A stretch of 64,000 nucleotides of DNA, taken from NCBI GenBank assembly GCA_043753895.1, contig JAYUWK010000160.1:1-64000 (forward strand), written 5' to 3'. This document shows, one piece after another, positions 46,518 to 56,271 of this stretch. The DNA is from WLMZ01 sp043753895. Lineage in GTDB: Bacteria > Actinomycetota > Acidimicrobiia > Acidimicrobiales > Ilumatobacteraceae. The notes beneath the pieces are model-generated. The model did not search any database and was not told the DNA's origin. It worked only from the letters and a program-made list of their open reading frames with translations. Both the position numbers and the translations under genes were made by a program. The stretch's first letter is position 1, and each line of letters opens with the position of its first letter.

Positions 46518-47368
46518 CTAACGAATGTTGACGGTGGTCTCCCACTGCACCTTGTCGAACTGGCGATAGATCGCGCTGATCTGCAGTTGCCAGTCGGCTG
46601 CGTACGGGACAGCGCATCGTTGGTGGTGTGGTGGCCGGCACCGGCGCGGGCGACCGCAATGTTGATCGGATCCACGGCGCGGCTGGGATCGCTGATGCGC
46701 ACCGCTACCGAATCCGAGACGTCGAGGCTGCTGCCGGGGCTGGAGATGTAGATGTGCAGAACATTGGAACCAACTCGACCCGGTGACACCACGACCGATG
46801 CCAAGTAGTCATTGCTGACCAGGGTCGCCGAGAACGGGTTCGGGCCGTCGGTGCGGGTGGGGTTGGCGGCCATCAACAGCGAGGTCACCGCGAGAATGGC
46901 CACGGCCAGCAATGCCTCGATGATCACCGCCCGGCGCAGCCGTGGCCGATCAACTGGTGCCATGTCACCATCGATCCGGCCGATCAGCTTGCCGAGTGTT
47001 GCATGACGGCTGACCGAGGCAACCACCACCACGGCCACGACGCCAACGGTCTTCCAAATAAGCAGCGTTCCGTAGGTGGTATGGGTGAGCGCACCGAAGG
47101 ACCCAACTTGGCGGAACGCCTGGACCGCGCCGCTGAAGGCCACAACGGCGACGGAGCCGAGCGCCAACGATGAGAACCGCCGCACCGACGTGTCATTGAG
47201 TTCGCGCAGCGATAACAGGACCACTACGAGGCCACCGAGCCACAAGGCGACAGCGCCGAGGTGTAACACTGTGGCGACCACGCCGACTGACTGCCATCTG
47301 CCGGTGGCCCCATGCCCGCCGAAGGCAGACGAAAGTCCGACACCCAACAATGCAGTACCCAGCGCCAG
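46518..47368 (-). pseudogene. CopD-like part of a frameshifted copC-copD gene
   Basis: The frame continues the protein begun at 48155 after a one-base shift at about 47368-47371: the other frame reads on as LALGTALLGVGLSSAFGG into membrane helices of the CopD copper-resistance type (VATVLHLGAVALWLGGLVVVLLSL carries the family's HLGA.A.W.GG). A second shift near 46605, where GCGC duplicates two bases, separates this frame from the natural ending AADWQLQISAIYRQFDKVQW, which then stops at TAG 46518-46520. Both shifts would have to be absent for a full CopC-CopD fusion. It ends 23 bases from the clpC stop (convergent). Confidence 0.7.
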
Positions 47369-48155
47369 TCGCCGTTTGCCGACGCGCCGCGGTGAACGTG
47401 AGCCCGACGCCGAACACCACGATGATCGCGGCCCTCACGGCCCAGGCGATGCCCACACGCGAATCGAGTACCGCGCTCCAGGCGGCACCATCGAAGATCA
47501 CGCTCAGGGATCGACCTGTGGCGTAGGCCACCTCGAACGGCAGGGCCAGCGCACCGGCGATGGCGCCGACGGCGGAACTGACGAAGAGGACTGCGCGAAG
47601 GCGACGACTGAACGCAACGATGCCGAGCGCGATGGTCGCGAGCCCACCGAACACGATCGCAATGCTGCCGGCGACGAGCGCGCGGCTGATCGCCAATCCG
47701 ATGCCGGCGGGACGGCTGTTGCGGTTGCGGCCGATGATTTGATCGAGCAGTCCTGAGGTGAGCGTGGAATGAGGCCCCACCTGAAAGGTGTATGCGGCGT
47801 GCACCGGATGCGAATCGGCCGAGACGACCTGCCAGTCGACCACATACGAACCATTGGCAAGCTTGGGCAGATCGACAGAGACCTGATCTAGGTGACCGTT
47901 CGGGTGATGAGCAACGCCGGTGTTGACGGTCGAACCGGTGCCATCGAACACCCGCACGGCACCGAGGCTGATCTCAATGGTCTCGCTGAAGGAAAATGTG
48001 ATGTTCTTGGGAGACTCGGTGAGCACGGCACCAGCGGCGGGGCTGCTCGACACGAGTTCAGCATGGGCGAACGCAGCGGGCACACCAATGAGCAACCAGC
48101 CGACGAGGGCGAGGAGTAGCGCTACGGGCAACCTGCGAAGCGGGTGGAAGCTCAC
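47369..48155 (-). pseudogene. CopC domain and first CopD helices of the same broken gene
   Basis: Starts at GTG 48155 with a signal peptide (PVALLLALVGWLLIGVPAAFA) whose mature product begins HAELVSSSPAAGAVL, the N-terminal copper-binding histidine of CopC. VSADSHPVHAAYTF holds the second site. Helices of the CopD part begin at about residue 150. The open frame runs to 47193 but is out of frame with CopD after about 47369. Family role: copper binding outside and import across the membrane. It is divergent from a YcnI-like gene 67 bases away, a common pairing. Confidence 0.75.
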
Positions 48156-48222
48156 GGGTTCACTGAACGGAAGTTATCGGTGCTCGTGGAACTTTTCTGG
48201 TCGACGAGGCGACAATAGAACC

Positions 48223-48975
48223 ATGCACAACAAACGTCTCACCCTCTTCGCGTTCGCTGTTCTCGGATCGTGCACGGCAGCCACGCTGATGATGACGAGC
48301 ATCTCCTACGCACACATCGAGACGGATCCGATTGCGGTCGAGGCAGGCAAGAGTGCAACGGTGTCGTTCTCGCCGGCACACGGTTGTGATGGTTCGCCCA
48401 CGATCAGCCTCGCCTTCTTGATGCCGGAGAACCTCACCGATGCAGCGCCCGTGCAGCAGAGCGGTTGGACCGCCGAGAAGAAGGACCGCACCATTACCTT
48501 CTCCGGCGGTTCGCTGCCCGCCACCGACAAGAGCGGCATGTTCGAGATCACCTTTACGGCGCCGAGCGAGACGGGAACCCTGTACTTCCCAGGGGTGCAG
48601 AAGTGCGAGAAGGGTCAGAACAATTGGATCGACCCTCCGAATGCCGATGGTACGGAAGCCGAGTTTGCGGCGCCATCGATACGCGTCACCGCTGGGCCTC
48701 CAACCTCAGGCGAGCTGACACCACCCGAGGAAGTTCCCGAAGGCACCGCTGCACCCGGCGACGTGGTTCCTGACAGCGAGGTGACGAGCACTGCGGTCGG
48801 CAGTTCCGAGCCGCTGATGATCGCGACCTCGCCCGAAGCGGACGACATCGACCTCGACGCCGACACCTCGAACGATGCGAGCATCATCATCGCCATCGTT
48901 GCGGGCGTCATCGCTCTTGGTGGCGTGGCTGTGTACGTGATTCGCCGTCGCAACTCCGACCACACCGAGGACTGA
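48223..48975 (+). CDS. YcnI-like (DUF1775) copper-associated membrane protein
   Basis: 250 residues from the ATG at 48223. The signal peptide ends at ...MMTSISYA and the mature protein begins with His (HIETDPIAVEAG), the conserved copper ligand in YcnI. The tryptophan of the site may be the one in QSGWTAEKKDR. A single C-terminal helix (ASIIIAIVAGVIALGGVAVYVI) anchors it after a Pro/Asp-rich linker of about 70 residues. It is divergent from the broken copC-copD gene and was probably part of the same copper system. Confidence 0.88.
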   Translation: MHNKRLTLFAFAVLGSCTAATLMMTSISYAHIETDPIAVEAGKSATVSFSPAHGCDGSPTISLAFLMPENLTDAAPVQQSGWTAEKKDRTITFSGGSLPATDKSGMFEITFTAPSETGTLYFPGVQKCEKGQNNWIDPPNADGTEAEFAAPSIRVTAGPPTSGELTPPEEVPEGTAAPGDVVPDSEVTSTAVGSSEPLMIATSPEADDIDLDADTSNDASIIIAIVAGVIALGGVAVYVIRRRNSDHTED

Positions 48976-49038
48976 CCCGTCAACCTCCGGGCGCGGCGCG
49001 GCGTCGATTGCCGACCGTCAGCTGCCAGACTGATTGCG

Positions 49039-49815
49039 ATGGCACGCGCAGCTCGATGGATTCTCAGCCTGCTCGCTCTCGCTGTGTTGTGTGCCTCGTG
49101 CCGCGTGGATGTGAACGTGAACGTGGCCATGCAACTCGACGGTTCGGGCGTGGTCACCATCACCGCGGTGGCCGATGCTGATGTAGTGAAACAGGCTCCG
49201 AGCCTGTCCACCGATCTGCGTTTCGACGATGTGAAAACTGCCGGTTGGACCGTGACTGGTCCCACACCAGCTGCCAACGGCGGCCTCATGGTGGTGCTCA
49301 CCAAGACGTTCCAAACGCCCGCTCAGGCAACGGAAATCCTCGCCAACGTGAGCGGGCCGAACGGCCCGTTGGTCGGCCTAGCCCTCGCACGTGATCACAC
49401 CGGGGCCCTGACCACGTTCCATCTCAGCGGAACGTTGCAGGTCACCGGTCGGATGGCGGCATTCAGCGATGAGACGCTGCTCTCGGCTGTCGGCGCCACG
49501 CCATATGCGCGCGAACTCGCCGCCGCACGCGTACAACCCGCGGATGCCGTGGGCATCACGTTCACTGCTTCGTTGCCGGGCGTCGCGAAGAGCAGCACAG
49601 GAGCCGCGAGCGCCGGCATGTTGTCGTGGACCGTGCCTAGTGATGGATCCGCTGTCGACGTGGCCACGATCACCCAGGACAAAGCGGCCACGAACTCGTG
49701 GGCCGGGCCCCTCGCCAAGGGAGCATTGATCGCGCTGGCCGTGTGGCTGTTCCTCTCGGCGGGTGTGATCGTGTACGTGATCGCGATTCACCGGCGACGA
49801 ACGACTGCACGGTGA
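49039..49815 (+). CDS. Lipoprotein with C-terminal membrane helix (LppM-like)
   Basis: 258 residues. The signal ends in a lipobox, ALAVLCASC, placing the lipid-modified cysteine near residue 21, followed by RVDVNVNVAMQLDGSG, the start typical of LppM-type domains. A C-terminal helix (KGALIALAVWLFLSAGVIVYVI) with a basic end gives a second anchor. Related mycobacterial proteins affect envelope glycolipids; the role here is unknown. Confidence 0.75.
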   Translation: MARAARWILSLLALAVLCASCRVDVNVNVAMQLDGSGVVTITAVADADVVKQAPSLSTDLRFDDVKTAGWTVTGPTPAANGGLMVVLTKTFQTPAQATEILANVSGPNGPLVGLALARDHTGALTTFHLSGTLQVTGRMAAFSDETLLSAVGATPYARELAAARVQPADAVGITFTASLPGVAKSSTGAASAGMLSWTVPSDGSAVDVATITQDKAATNSWAGPLAKGALIALAVWLFLSAGVIVYVIAIHRRRTTAR

Positions 49816-49872
49816 GCTCGTTGCGCCGTCATCACATGATGGCTGTCACACCGCTCGCGTAGGGTTGCCCCC

Positions 49873-51246
49873 ATGGCCAAACTGCGGCTCGTTCATCGTT
49901 GCACCGAATGTGGTGCCAGCCAATCGAAGTGGGCGGGGCGCTGTCCCGCCTGCGGCGCGTGGAACAGCCTCGTCGAGGAAATGGACACGCCCGACGACAT
50001 CTCCACGTTGGCCGCTGGCATGGCGTTGTTCCCCGCCGGAGTAGCCATGCCTATCTGCGAGGTGGACACCACGATTTCAGGCCCACGCCCCACCGGTATC
50101 AGCGAGCTCGACAGGGTGCTCGGCGGCGGATTCGTTCCCGGGTCGGTCACATTGCTCGGCGGCGAGCCGGGTATTGGCAAGAGCACACTGTTGCTGCAGT
50201 TGCTCGCCGGTTGGCCGGGCCGCACGCTGTATGTCTCGGCCGAGGAGAGCGCTCAACAGGTACGCCTGCGCGCCGGTCGACTCGATGCCGTGCGACCCAA
50301 CCTGTGGTTGCTTGCCGAAACGTCGCTCCCGAACATCGTGGCCGCGATCGAGCAGATCAAGCCCGAGTTGGTCATCGTCGACAGTATCCAGACCGTGGCC
50401 GATCCTGACCTGTCGTCAGCGCCAGGCTCGGTGGTGCAGGTGCGCAGTTGTGCACACCGCTTGGTGCAAGAGGCCAAGCACCGCGACGTCACGATGGTGC
50501 TGGTGGGTCATGTCACCAAAGAAGGTGGTCTGGCCGGGCCACGCGTGCTCGAGCATCTCGTCGACACCGTGTTGTCGTTCGAGGGAGAACGCCATCACGC
50601 GCTGCGCCTGCTGCGTGCGTCGAAACACCGCTTCGGGCCCACGAACGAACTGGGCCTGTTCGAGATGGCCGACGCCGGACTCATCCCCGTGCCCGACCCC
50701 AGCCAGTTGTTCCTCGCCGATCGTCGCACGGGCGTGCCCGGCTCTGCGGTGGTACCCACCATCGAGGGGCAGCGCCCACTGTTGGTCGAGGTACAGGCCC
50801 TCACCAATCCCGTGCACGGGGGAGCGCCGCCACGCCGTTCGGCTCAGGGGGTCGATCCCAACCGCCTCGCCATGTTGTTGGCCGTCATCGAACGGCGCGC
50901 CCGGTTACCCGTGGGCACGCACGAGGTCTATGCGTCGGTGGTGGGCGGCGTGAAACTCACCGAGCCGGGGGTCGATCTCAGTCTGTGCCTTGCCATCGTG
51001 TCCGCGATGACCAACCGGCCACTGCCGGCCGATCTGGTGGTGTGCGGCGAGATCGGCTTGGCCGGCGAGTTGCGCCAGGTGGCTCAGACGCAGCGTCGCC
51101 TCAGCGAGGCGGCACGGCTCGGCTTCGCCCGGGCCATCGTGCCAGCCTCCGCGCCCGACCCGGGCAGCGGCATCCGCATCACCCGTGTGTCCACCCTTAC
51201 CGAAGCCCTGCGCGCTGCCGGGCTCATTGGCGAGGGCGGGCCGTAA
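49873..51246 (+). CDS. radA: DNA repair protein RadA
   Basis: 457 residues. N-terminal C4 zinc finger (CTECGASQSKWAGRCPACGAW), RecA-like core with Walker A GGEPGIGKSTLLL, a KHRFGPTNELG motif (the RadA KNRFG element with His for Asn), and a C-terminal Lon-protease-like domain. RadA is a branch-migration helicase in recombination repair. It stands nine bases before disA, the usual pairing. Confidence 0.96.
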   Translation: MAKLRLVHRCTECGASQSKWAGRCPACGAWNSLVEEMDTPDDISTLAAGMALFPAGVAMPICEVDTTISGPRPTGISELDRVLGGGFVPGSVTLLGGEPGIGKSTLLLQLLAGWPGRTLYVSAEESAQQVRLRAGRLDAVRPNLWLLAETSLPNIVAAIEQIKPELVIVDSIQTVADPDLSSAPGSVVQVRSCAHRLVQEAKHRDVTMVLVGHVTKEGGLAGPRVLEHLVDTVLSFEGERHHALRLLRASKHRFGPTNELGLFEMADAGLIPVPDPSQLFLADRRTGVPGSAVVPTIEGQRPLLVEVQALTNPVHGGAPPRRSAQGVDPNRLAMLLAVIERRARLPVGTHEVYASVVGGVKLTEPGVDLSLCLAIVSAMTNRPLPADLVVCGEIGLAGELRQVAQTQRRLSEAARLGFARAIVPASAPDPGSGIRITRVSTLTEALRAAGLIGEGGP

Positions 51247-51255
51247 ACTAGGGCG

Positions 51256-52332
51256 ATGTCTCCCGAGCCCCGCCCGCCCGACGCGCTTCTCGATGCGCTC
51301 GCGCGGGTCGCTCCGGGCACACCGCTGCGCGACGGTCTCGACCGCATCGTGCGCGCCAAGATGGGTGCGCTGTTGGTGCTGTCGGACAGCCTCGACGTGT
51401 TGGCCATCTGCTCGGGCGGCTTCCTGCTCGATGCACCGTTCTCGCCGCAGCGACTCAGCGAGCTCGCCAAGATGGACGGAGCCATCATTCTCGCCGCCGA
51501 CGCCAGCCGCATCGCCCGAGCCAACGTGCATCTAGTCCCCGACAGCAACGTGTCGACGGTCGAGACGGGTACTCGCCACCGCACCGCCGAGCGTGTGGCA
51601 CGCAGCCTCGATGCGCCCGTCGTCAGCGTAAGCGAAGAGATGAGCGTCATCAACGTGTACGTGGGTGATCAGAAACATCAATTGCAAGAGGTCGGTCGCC
51701 TGCTCGATCGAGCGAATCAGGCGCTGCAAACCCTCGAGCGCTACAAAGTGCGTCTCGATGACGCAATGGCCAATCTCACCGCGCTCGAAGTCGAAGACGT
51801 GGTCACCCTGCGCGACGTCGCTGCAGTGGTGCAGCGCGGCGAGATGGTGCACCGCATCGCAAACGAGATCGAAACCATGATCGTTGAGCTCGGTGTCGAT
51901 GCGCGATTGTTGCGTTTGCAACTCGACGAGTTGTATACCGAGATCGACGTCGAAATCGACCTCGTCATCGGCGACTACCTGCCTGTTGACTGCACCACAG
52001 CCGACACGCACCGGCTCATGTCGGCACTCAGCAGCGACGAAGTACTCGATCTCCGGAAGAGCGCGTTGGCGCTGGCTCCGTGTGGCGCCGAACCCGACGA
52101 CCTCGATCAGGCGCTTGCTCCGCGCGGTATGCGGCTGCTGGCACGCGTACCCCGGCTCACACCCGAAGCCGTGAAGGCGATCACCAAACACTTCGGCGAG
52201 CTCACCAAACTGCAACGCGCCACGCTCGCCGACCTGCTCGACGTTCCCGATGTCACGCGTGCTCAGGCCCAAGCCATCAAGGACACCCTGGCTCGCGTCG
52301 TCGAGAGCACGATCATGGATCAGTACAACTAA
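51256..52332 (+). CDS. disA: DNA integrity scanning protein DisA (diadenylate cyclase)
   Basis: 358 residues. The DAC domain shows KMDGAIILAAD (DGA motif) and GTRHRTAERVA (RHR motif), both needed to make c-di-AMP from two ATP. A central helical region and a C-terminal HhH domain (LTPEAVKAITKHFGELTKLQ) that binds DNA junctions follow. Co-encoded with radA, whose product regulates DisA in other bacteria. Confidence 0.97.
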   Translation: MSPEPRPPDALLDALARVAPGTPLRDGLDRIVRAKMGALLVLSDSLDVLAICSGGFLLDAPFSPQRLSELAKMDGAIILAADASRIARANVHLVPDSNVSTVETGTRHRTAERVARSLDAPVVSVSEEMSVINVYVGDQKHQLQEVGRLLDRANQALQTLERYKVRLDDAMANLTALEVEDVVTLRDVAAVVQRGEMVHRIANEIETMIVELGVDARLLRLQLDELYTEIDVEIDLVIGDYLPVDCTTADTHRLMSALSSDEVLDLRKSALALAPCGAEPDDLDQALAPRGMRLLARVPRLTPEAVKAITKHFGELTKLQRATLADLLDVPDVTRAQAQAIKDTLARVVESTIMDQYN

Positions 52333-52352
52333 GTGGACCTCCCCCTGGGCCT

Positions 52353-55316
52353 CTAAGCCGACTGCAGCAGTGACAACGAGAGCAGTTCGCGACGCAGAGC
52401 GACGAGCTTTGGCGCTGGGTCCCCAGAGCTCCACGGATCTGCGATCAGCGCTCGTTCGTACGACTCCCACTCCTGACGAACACCGGCCAAGTCTCCCCGA
52501 TTGGCATGGGCACGCATCCGCAACGCAATCAGTTCCTCATGTCCAGCGAGCACCTTCAGCCCCTGTCCCGTCGCCCAGAACACCCCTTCGATGTCGCCGA
52601 GCGCGAGGTAGTGCTCCGCGAGCAGTGTTGCGCTCGAGGTGACCAGCAGCGTGAGCTGGGAAGTAATGCCCTCTGCATCGGGCCAGAGGTACGAGGTACC
52701 GAAGAACGCCAAGTCACGCACCAGTGCAACGCCCGGGCGCAGCGTCTCGATCGCGTCGGGTGCCGACTGGTTGCGGGCATGTGCCAGGCGAAGGCGAAGC
52801 AGCTCCGCGTCGGTGGTGACGACAGGGTGCAGCGGCAGGTGCTCGGTGAGTGTACGCGAGATCCATTCGTCGCCTTCTCGCACCGGCACCAGACGAGCAA
52901 GCGCCCGCCGACTGTCGCTCACCACATTGGAAAAAGTTGCATCGCGCACGTTCAGTTCCCAGAGCGCGGTTCGCGCCGCGGTTCGCGTGGATCGATCGCG
53001 GTGCTGGCTCAGCCAGACCACGAGTTCGAGCGCCTTCGACCGTTCGAACTCAGCGACCCGACCCGTGGGTTCGCAGACCTCCACCGGACCGAGCAGACGA
53101 ACCATCATCGACCAGTCGGGCTCCTGCCACGTTCCTTCGCCACACGCGTCGCCGTCATCATCGGCGTGAGGTGCGGCCGCATCGTCGAAGCGAAGAAGTG
53201 GCTGCGCTGCCTCATCCAGAAGGGACTGTACGTGATCGATCTCATCCACGCTCAGACCGACTGGCTGAAATTCCAGACCCAGCGGCTGCAGCATCCACCG
53301 TTGCTGCTGCTGCTCGATCACCCACTGTGCCCCGTCGACCCGTCGATCCACCACCACTGCCAGGCCGCGACCGCCCATCGCAGTGATGGCCAGCAGTTCG
53401 GAGTCTGCATCGGCACGATCGGCATCGGTTCCCGCATCGGTTCCCGCAGCGGTCGCGCCATGCGAGGCCGCGACGATGATGGCCGGCTCCCACGCTTCGC
53501 CACCCGGATTGCGGGCTCGCAGAGTGAACGTGGTCAACCCCGCCCCAGTGGTCGCAACGGTGGTGCCGATGGCGGCCATCGCGAGATCGAGCGCAGCGTC
53601 GAGCGTGGGAGCAGCAGCCGTGAAGGGACGGCCGAGGTGGGTCTCGCCCAGTCGGCATGTGACGAGGTGAGCTACCTCTGACAACACCGAGACGGCCACC
53701 CCGGCAGCGATCGCCCGCGCCACGGCGGCCGCTGCAACGGGAGCTGCGTCGATGGTCAGGAGCCCGACCGCCTCCAGATCGACGAACAGCTCAGCATGGT
53801 CCACCACTGACGAACCCGGAACAGAGCCGAGATGGGCCAGTGCGGGGCACGGTTGGTTTGCACGACGGGCAGCATCACTGAGTTCGGTGAGATCGACCTC
53901 GGCCGGAAGCCGCCAACGTGTCTCAGAAGCCGTCACCCACGGTCGAGCGGCGCCAGCGACCGGACCGGTAAGCATCAACTCGAGGGCACCATCGTCGAAC
54001 AGCAACGCGCCCAAGATCCCCACACCGGGAGCCCGTTCGACCAGTTCGGCAGCCGCGGCGCGTAGTGCAACATCAAGCCGCGCAACGCTCGCGCCGCGAT
54101 CGACACGGCGCATCAGGGCCTCGACGGCAATGAGGTTGTGCGCCGGCTCGGGCAATCGAGCGTTGGCTCCGGCTGCACACAACTGCTGGCGACGCCTGAC
54201 GCCAAGACCAACCACGACCCCACTCGCCAGCAGCGCTGCACCCCCAAGACCAACAGGGCTCGGGAACTCATTCCGGTTGTGTTCGCCAGCGGTTGGCGTG
54301 ACAATTGCCGGGGATTTGCCACGCTCATCGGATCGTGACGGAGCCCGCTCGACCGGCGTCGACCCGCCAGCACGACGCGGGGTCGAGGGAATCGGCGTGA
54401 TCACCTCAGGCACTGCGTTCGCCTCAGGCACTGCGTTTGCCTCGGGCACTGCGTTCGCCGCTGGCACCGCGATCACCTCGGGAAGTGCGATCACCTTGGG
54501 CACCGCGATCACCTCGGGAAGCGCGATCACCTCGGGCACCGCGATCACCTCGGGAAGTGCGATCACGTCTGGCACCGCGATCACCTCGGGAAGTGCGATC
54601 ACCTCTGGCACTGCGATTACTTCAGGATTGATGGTCTCGGGCACCGGTGCGGCCGCAGGCACGTCCGAGCCGAGAATGCCGGGCACGACGAGTTCCCAGC
54701 CGATGAGGATGAGGTTGGGGTCGTCGAAGGTGCGGCTCCCGAAGTGACGGTCGCGATTCGCATCCCAGAGCTGGGGCCAGTTCTGTGCGCCGCCCAGCTC
54801 GTGCTTGGCGATCGCACTCAGCGTGTCACCGGCTTGCACGACCACCGTGTGGGTGGAGACCCCCGGGTCCGGCGCAGGCGCGACTCTGTCGGTTCGGTCC
54901 GTCACCAGCAGCGCTGAGGGGATCGGTGTGGGCACGTGACTCGCCGCAGCGGCTGCCGCCGAACGAGGCATCGAGGAGCCCAACAGCACGATTGCAGCAA
55001 CCAGCGCACCTGCCCATTGTTGAGATGAGCCGAGCACACCGATACGGGAAATCGAGCGGCCTGACGCGCACACGATCACTTCGAGAATCACGCTCACCGC
55101 GAGACGCGCCCAGGCAATCCAGAGCAGCACTGCGAGGACCTTGACAACCGCACCATCGCTGATGTCACCGCGTCGAATGGACTGCACCACGGTGTCAAGA
55201 CCGGGGAATGGACGCGGCCACGGTCGGCCGACGAAGTGGACGAGAGCCAGAGGCACACCAGCAACGAGAACGACGAGCGCCATCAGGGCGACAATGCCGC
55301 GTGCGATTCGAGACAT
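52353..55316 (-). CDS. Membrane LysM protein with C-terminal BTAD-type regulatory domain (Tad-locus associated)
   Basis: 987 residues from the ATG at 55316, chosen because AAGGG lies nine bases upstream; a second ATG is at 55331. Domains: two or three helices in residues 1-115, a LysM motif at about 155-212 (VVVQAGDTLSAIAKHELGG, then PQLWDANRD), a hexapeptide repeat at about 231-306, a further helix, a long alpha/beta region of about 350 residues, and a C-terminal winged-helix plus TPR segment like the bacterial transcriptional activator domain (VRLLGPVEVCEPTGRV, then FERSKALELVVWLSQH). It ends the Tad gene run. Such fusions probably link cell-wall sensing with pilus expression; that is inference. 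Confidence 0.8.
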   Translation of the reverse strand: MSRIARGIVALMALVVLVAGVPLALVHFVGRPWPRPFPGLDTVVQSIRRGDISDGAVVKVLAVLLWIAWARLAVSVILEVIVCASGRSISRIGVLGSSQQWAGALVAAIVLLGSSMPRSAAAAAASHVPTPIPSALLVTDRTDRVAPAPDPGVSTHTVVVQAGDTLSAIAKHELGGAQNWPQLWDANRDRHFGSRTFDDPNLILIGWELVVPGILGSDVPAAAPVPETINPEVIAVPEVIALPEVIAVPDVIALPEVIAVPEVIALPEVIAVPKVIALPEVIAVPAANAVPEANAVPEANAVPEVITPIPSTPRRAGGSTPVERAPSRSDERGKSPAIVTPTAGEHNRNEFPSPVGLGGAALLASGVVVGLGVRRRQQLCAAGANARLPEPAHNLIAVEALMRRVDRGASVARLDVALRAAAAELVERAPGVGILGALLFDDGALELMLTGPVAGAARPWVTASETRWRLPAEVDLTELSDAARRANQPCPALAHLGSVPGSSVVDHAELFVDLEAVGLLTIDAAPVAAAAVARAIAAGVAVSVLSEVAHLVTCRLGETHLGRPFTAAAPTLDAALDLAMAAIGTTVATTGAGLTTFTLRARNPGGEAWEPAIIVAASHGATAAGTDAGTDADRADADSELLAITAMGGRGLAVVVDRRVDGAQWVIEQQQQRWMLQPLGLEFQPVGLSVDEIDHVQSLLDEAAQPLLRFDDAAAPHADDDGDACGEGTWQEPDWSMMVRLLGPVEVCEPTGRVAEFERSKALELVVWLSQHRDRSTRTAARTALWELNVRDATFSNVVSDSRRALARLVPVREGDEWISRTLTEHLPLHPVVTTDAELLRLRLAHARNQSAPDAIETLRPGVALVRDLAFFGTSYLWPDAEGITSQLTLLVTSSATLLAEHYLALGDIEGVFWATGQGLKVLAGHEELIALRMRAHANRGDLAGVRQEWESYERALIADPWSSGDPAPKLVALRRELLSLSLLQSA
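54399..54626. repeat. 18-bp coding repeats giving 13 hexapeptides
   Basis: About 13 copies of an 18-bp unit (GCGATCACCTCGGGCACC / GCGATCACCTCGGGAAGT alternating, so a 36-bp higher order) encode PEVIAV/PEVIAL units, with three GCGTTCGCC-type variants giving PEANAV. The region is a flexible linker between LysM and the next domain of the LysM/BTAD protein and is likely to vary in copy number. Confidence 0.85.
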
Positions 55317-55327
55317 GACTCTGCCCT

Positions 55328-55750
55328 TCATTTCGAAATCGGATCGGAGACTCGGGTGGCCCGCACGGTCTTCGACGAAACGCCGACGAGACGTAACAGG
55401 GTGGTGCTCACAGTCGATTGCACTGTGACGGTGACCCGATTGGCCGACACCGTTACGGTGCCAGCAAGGCCGTGGGCCGCGAGATACGCAGACGCGCTGT
55501 TCGTTGCACGTTGCGGGTCGATCGCCCGGCGGCCGTCGCGCAAGGCGACAATCTGCTGGGCCCCGACTCGGGCTGCGTTCTCGGCATGATCGGCGGCGGA
55601 GACCTTGGCACCAACGACGCGAGCGCCGTCAATGACGAGTCCCGCACACGCAACGACCGCGAGTGTGATGCCCACGACGAATGCCGTGATCGATCCACGG
55701 TCACGCGTTGCGGCGCACCTGGTACGTCGCAGATCGTCCGACCCCATCAT
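55328..55750 (-). CDS. TadG-like pilus assembly protein
   Basis: 140 residues from the ATG at 55750, overlapping the previous stop (ATGA). An RDRGSITAFVVGITLAVVACAGLVIDGARV helix follows a short basic start, as in TadE/TadG pseudopilins of Tad loci, with the DGARVVGAKVSAADHAENAARVGAQ pattern of TadG. It is truncated compared with large TadG proteins, but this length is normal in actinobacteria. The frame open to 56197 is a shadow. Confidence 0.8.
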   Translation of the reverse strand: MMGSDDLRRTRCAATRDRGSITAFVVGITLAVVACAGLVIDGARVVGAKVSAADHAENAARVGAQQIVALRDGRRAIDPQRATNSASAYLAAHGLAGTVTVSANRVTVTVQSTVSTTLLRLVGVSSKTVRATRVSDPISK

Positions 55751-56187
55751 CCCGCCCGATACCGATCGATCACTTCGGTGGAACTCGCTGTGATGGTTCG
55801 CGCCGTCGCGCCGAGTAACTCGGTGCCCTGCTGGTTCACACTGCAAGAGACCGTCACCGTGACCGACGGTGCCGAGGAAGCTGTGTCCAGCGAGACCACG
55901 GTCGACGTGGACGCGCAGTTGAAGCCATTGGTTGCAAGATCGGCAGTGGCAACCAGTTGCGCCACGCCGTGCATTCGCGCACGCGACACAAGCGAGGCGG
56001 CTCTGGCCGCCTCGTCGGCAGCGTGGCGTACCTGTTCGTACGCTCCACCGGCGCGACCCAACGTGACGATGAAGAGCATCAACACGATCAGGACCGGGGT
56101 GAGCAGCACCATCTCGACGCTGACGCTCCCCGCATCGCTGCGGGCTTCCAAGCGCTGCGTCACACTCGTGGTCGACTGCTCCAACAT
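55747..56187 (-). CDS. TadE-like pseudopilin
   Basis: 146 residues. AGSVSVEMVLLTPVLIVLML is the prepilin-like hydrophobic segment with a glutamate at the fifth position after the processing site, typical of TadE. Two cysteines (NGFNCAST, VSCSVNQQ) may form a disulphide in the exported domain. Coupled to the TadG-like gene. Confidence 0.85.
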   Translation of the reverse strand: MLEQSTTSVTQRLEARSDAGSVSVEMVLLTPVLIVLMLFIVTLGRAGGAYEQVRHAADEAARAASLVSRARMHGVAQLVATADLATNGFNCASTSTVVSLDTASSAPSVTVTVSCSVNQQGTELLGATARTITASSTEVIDRYRAG

Positions 56188-56271
56188 CGCAGATCATTCC
56201 TTTCTGATTTTGTCATGCCGGGGAAGGTGCTCATGGCTGCCTGAGTGCTCGTGCTGGGTCGTCATGGAAGG

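Noticed and set aside
54399..54626. Regular repeats that could suggest a CRISPR array
   Set aside because: Units are contiguous 18-bp coding repeats without spacers and lie in frame inside a gene.
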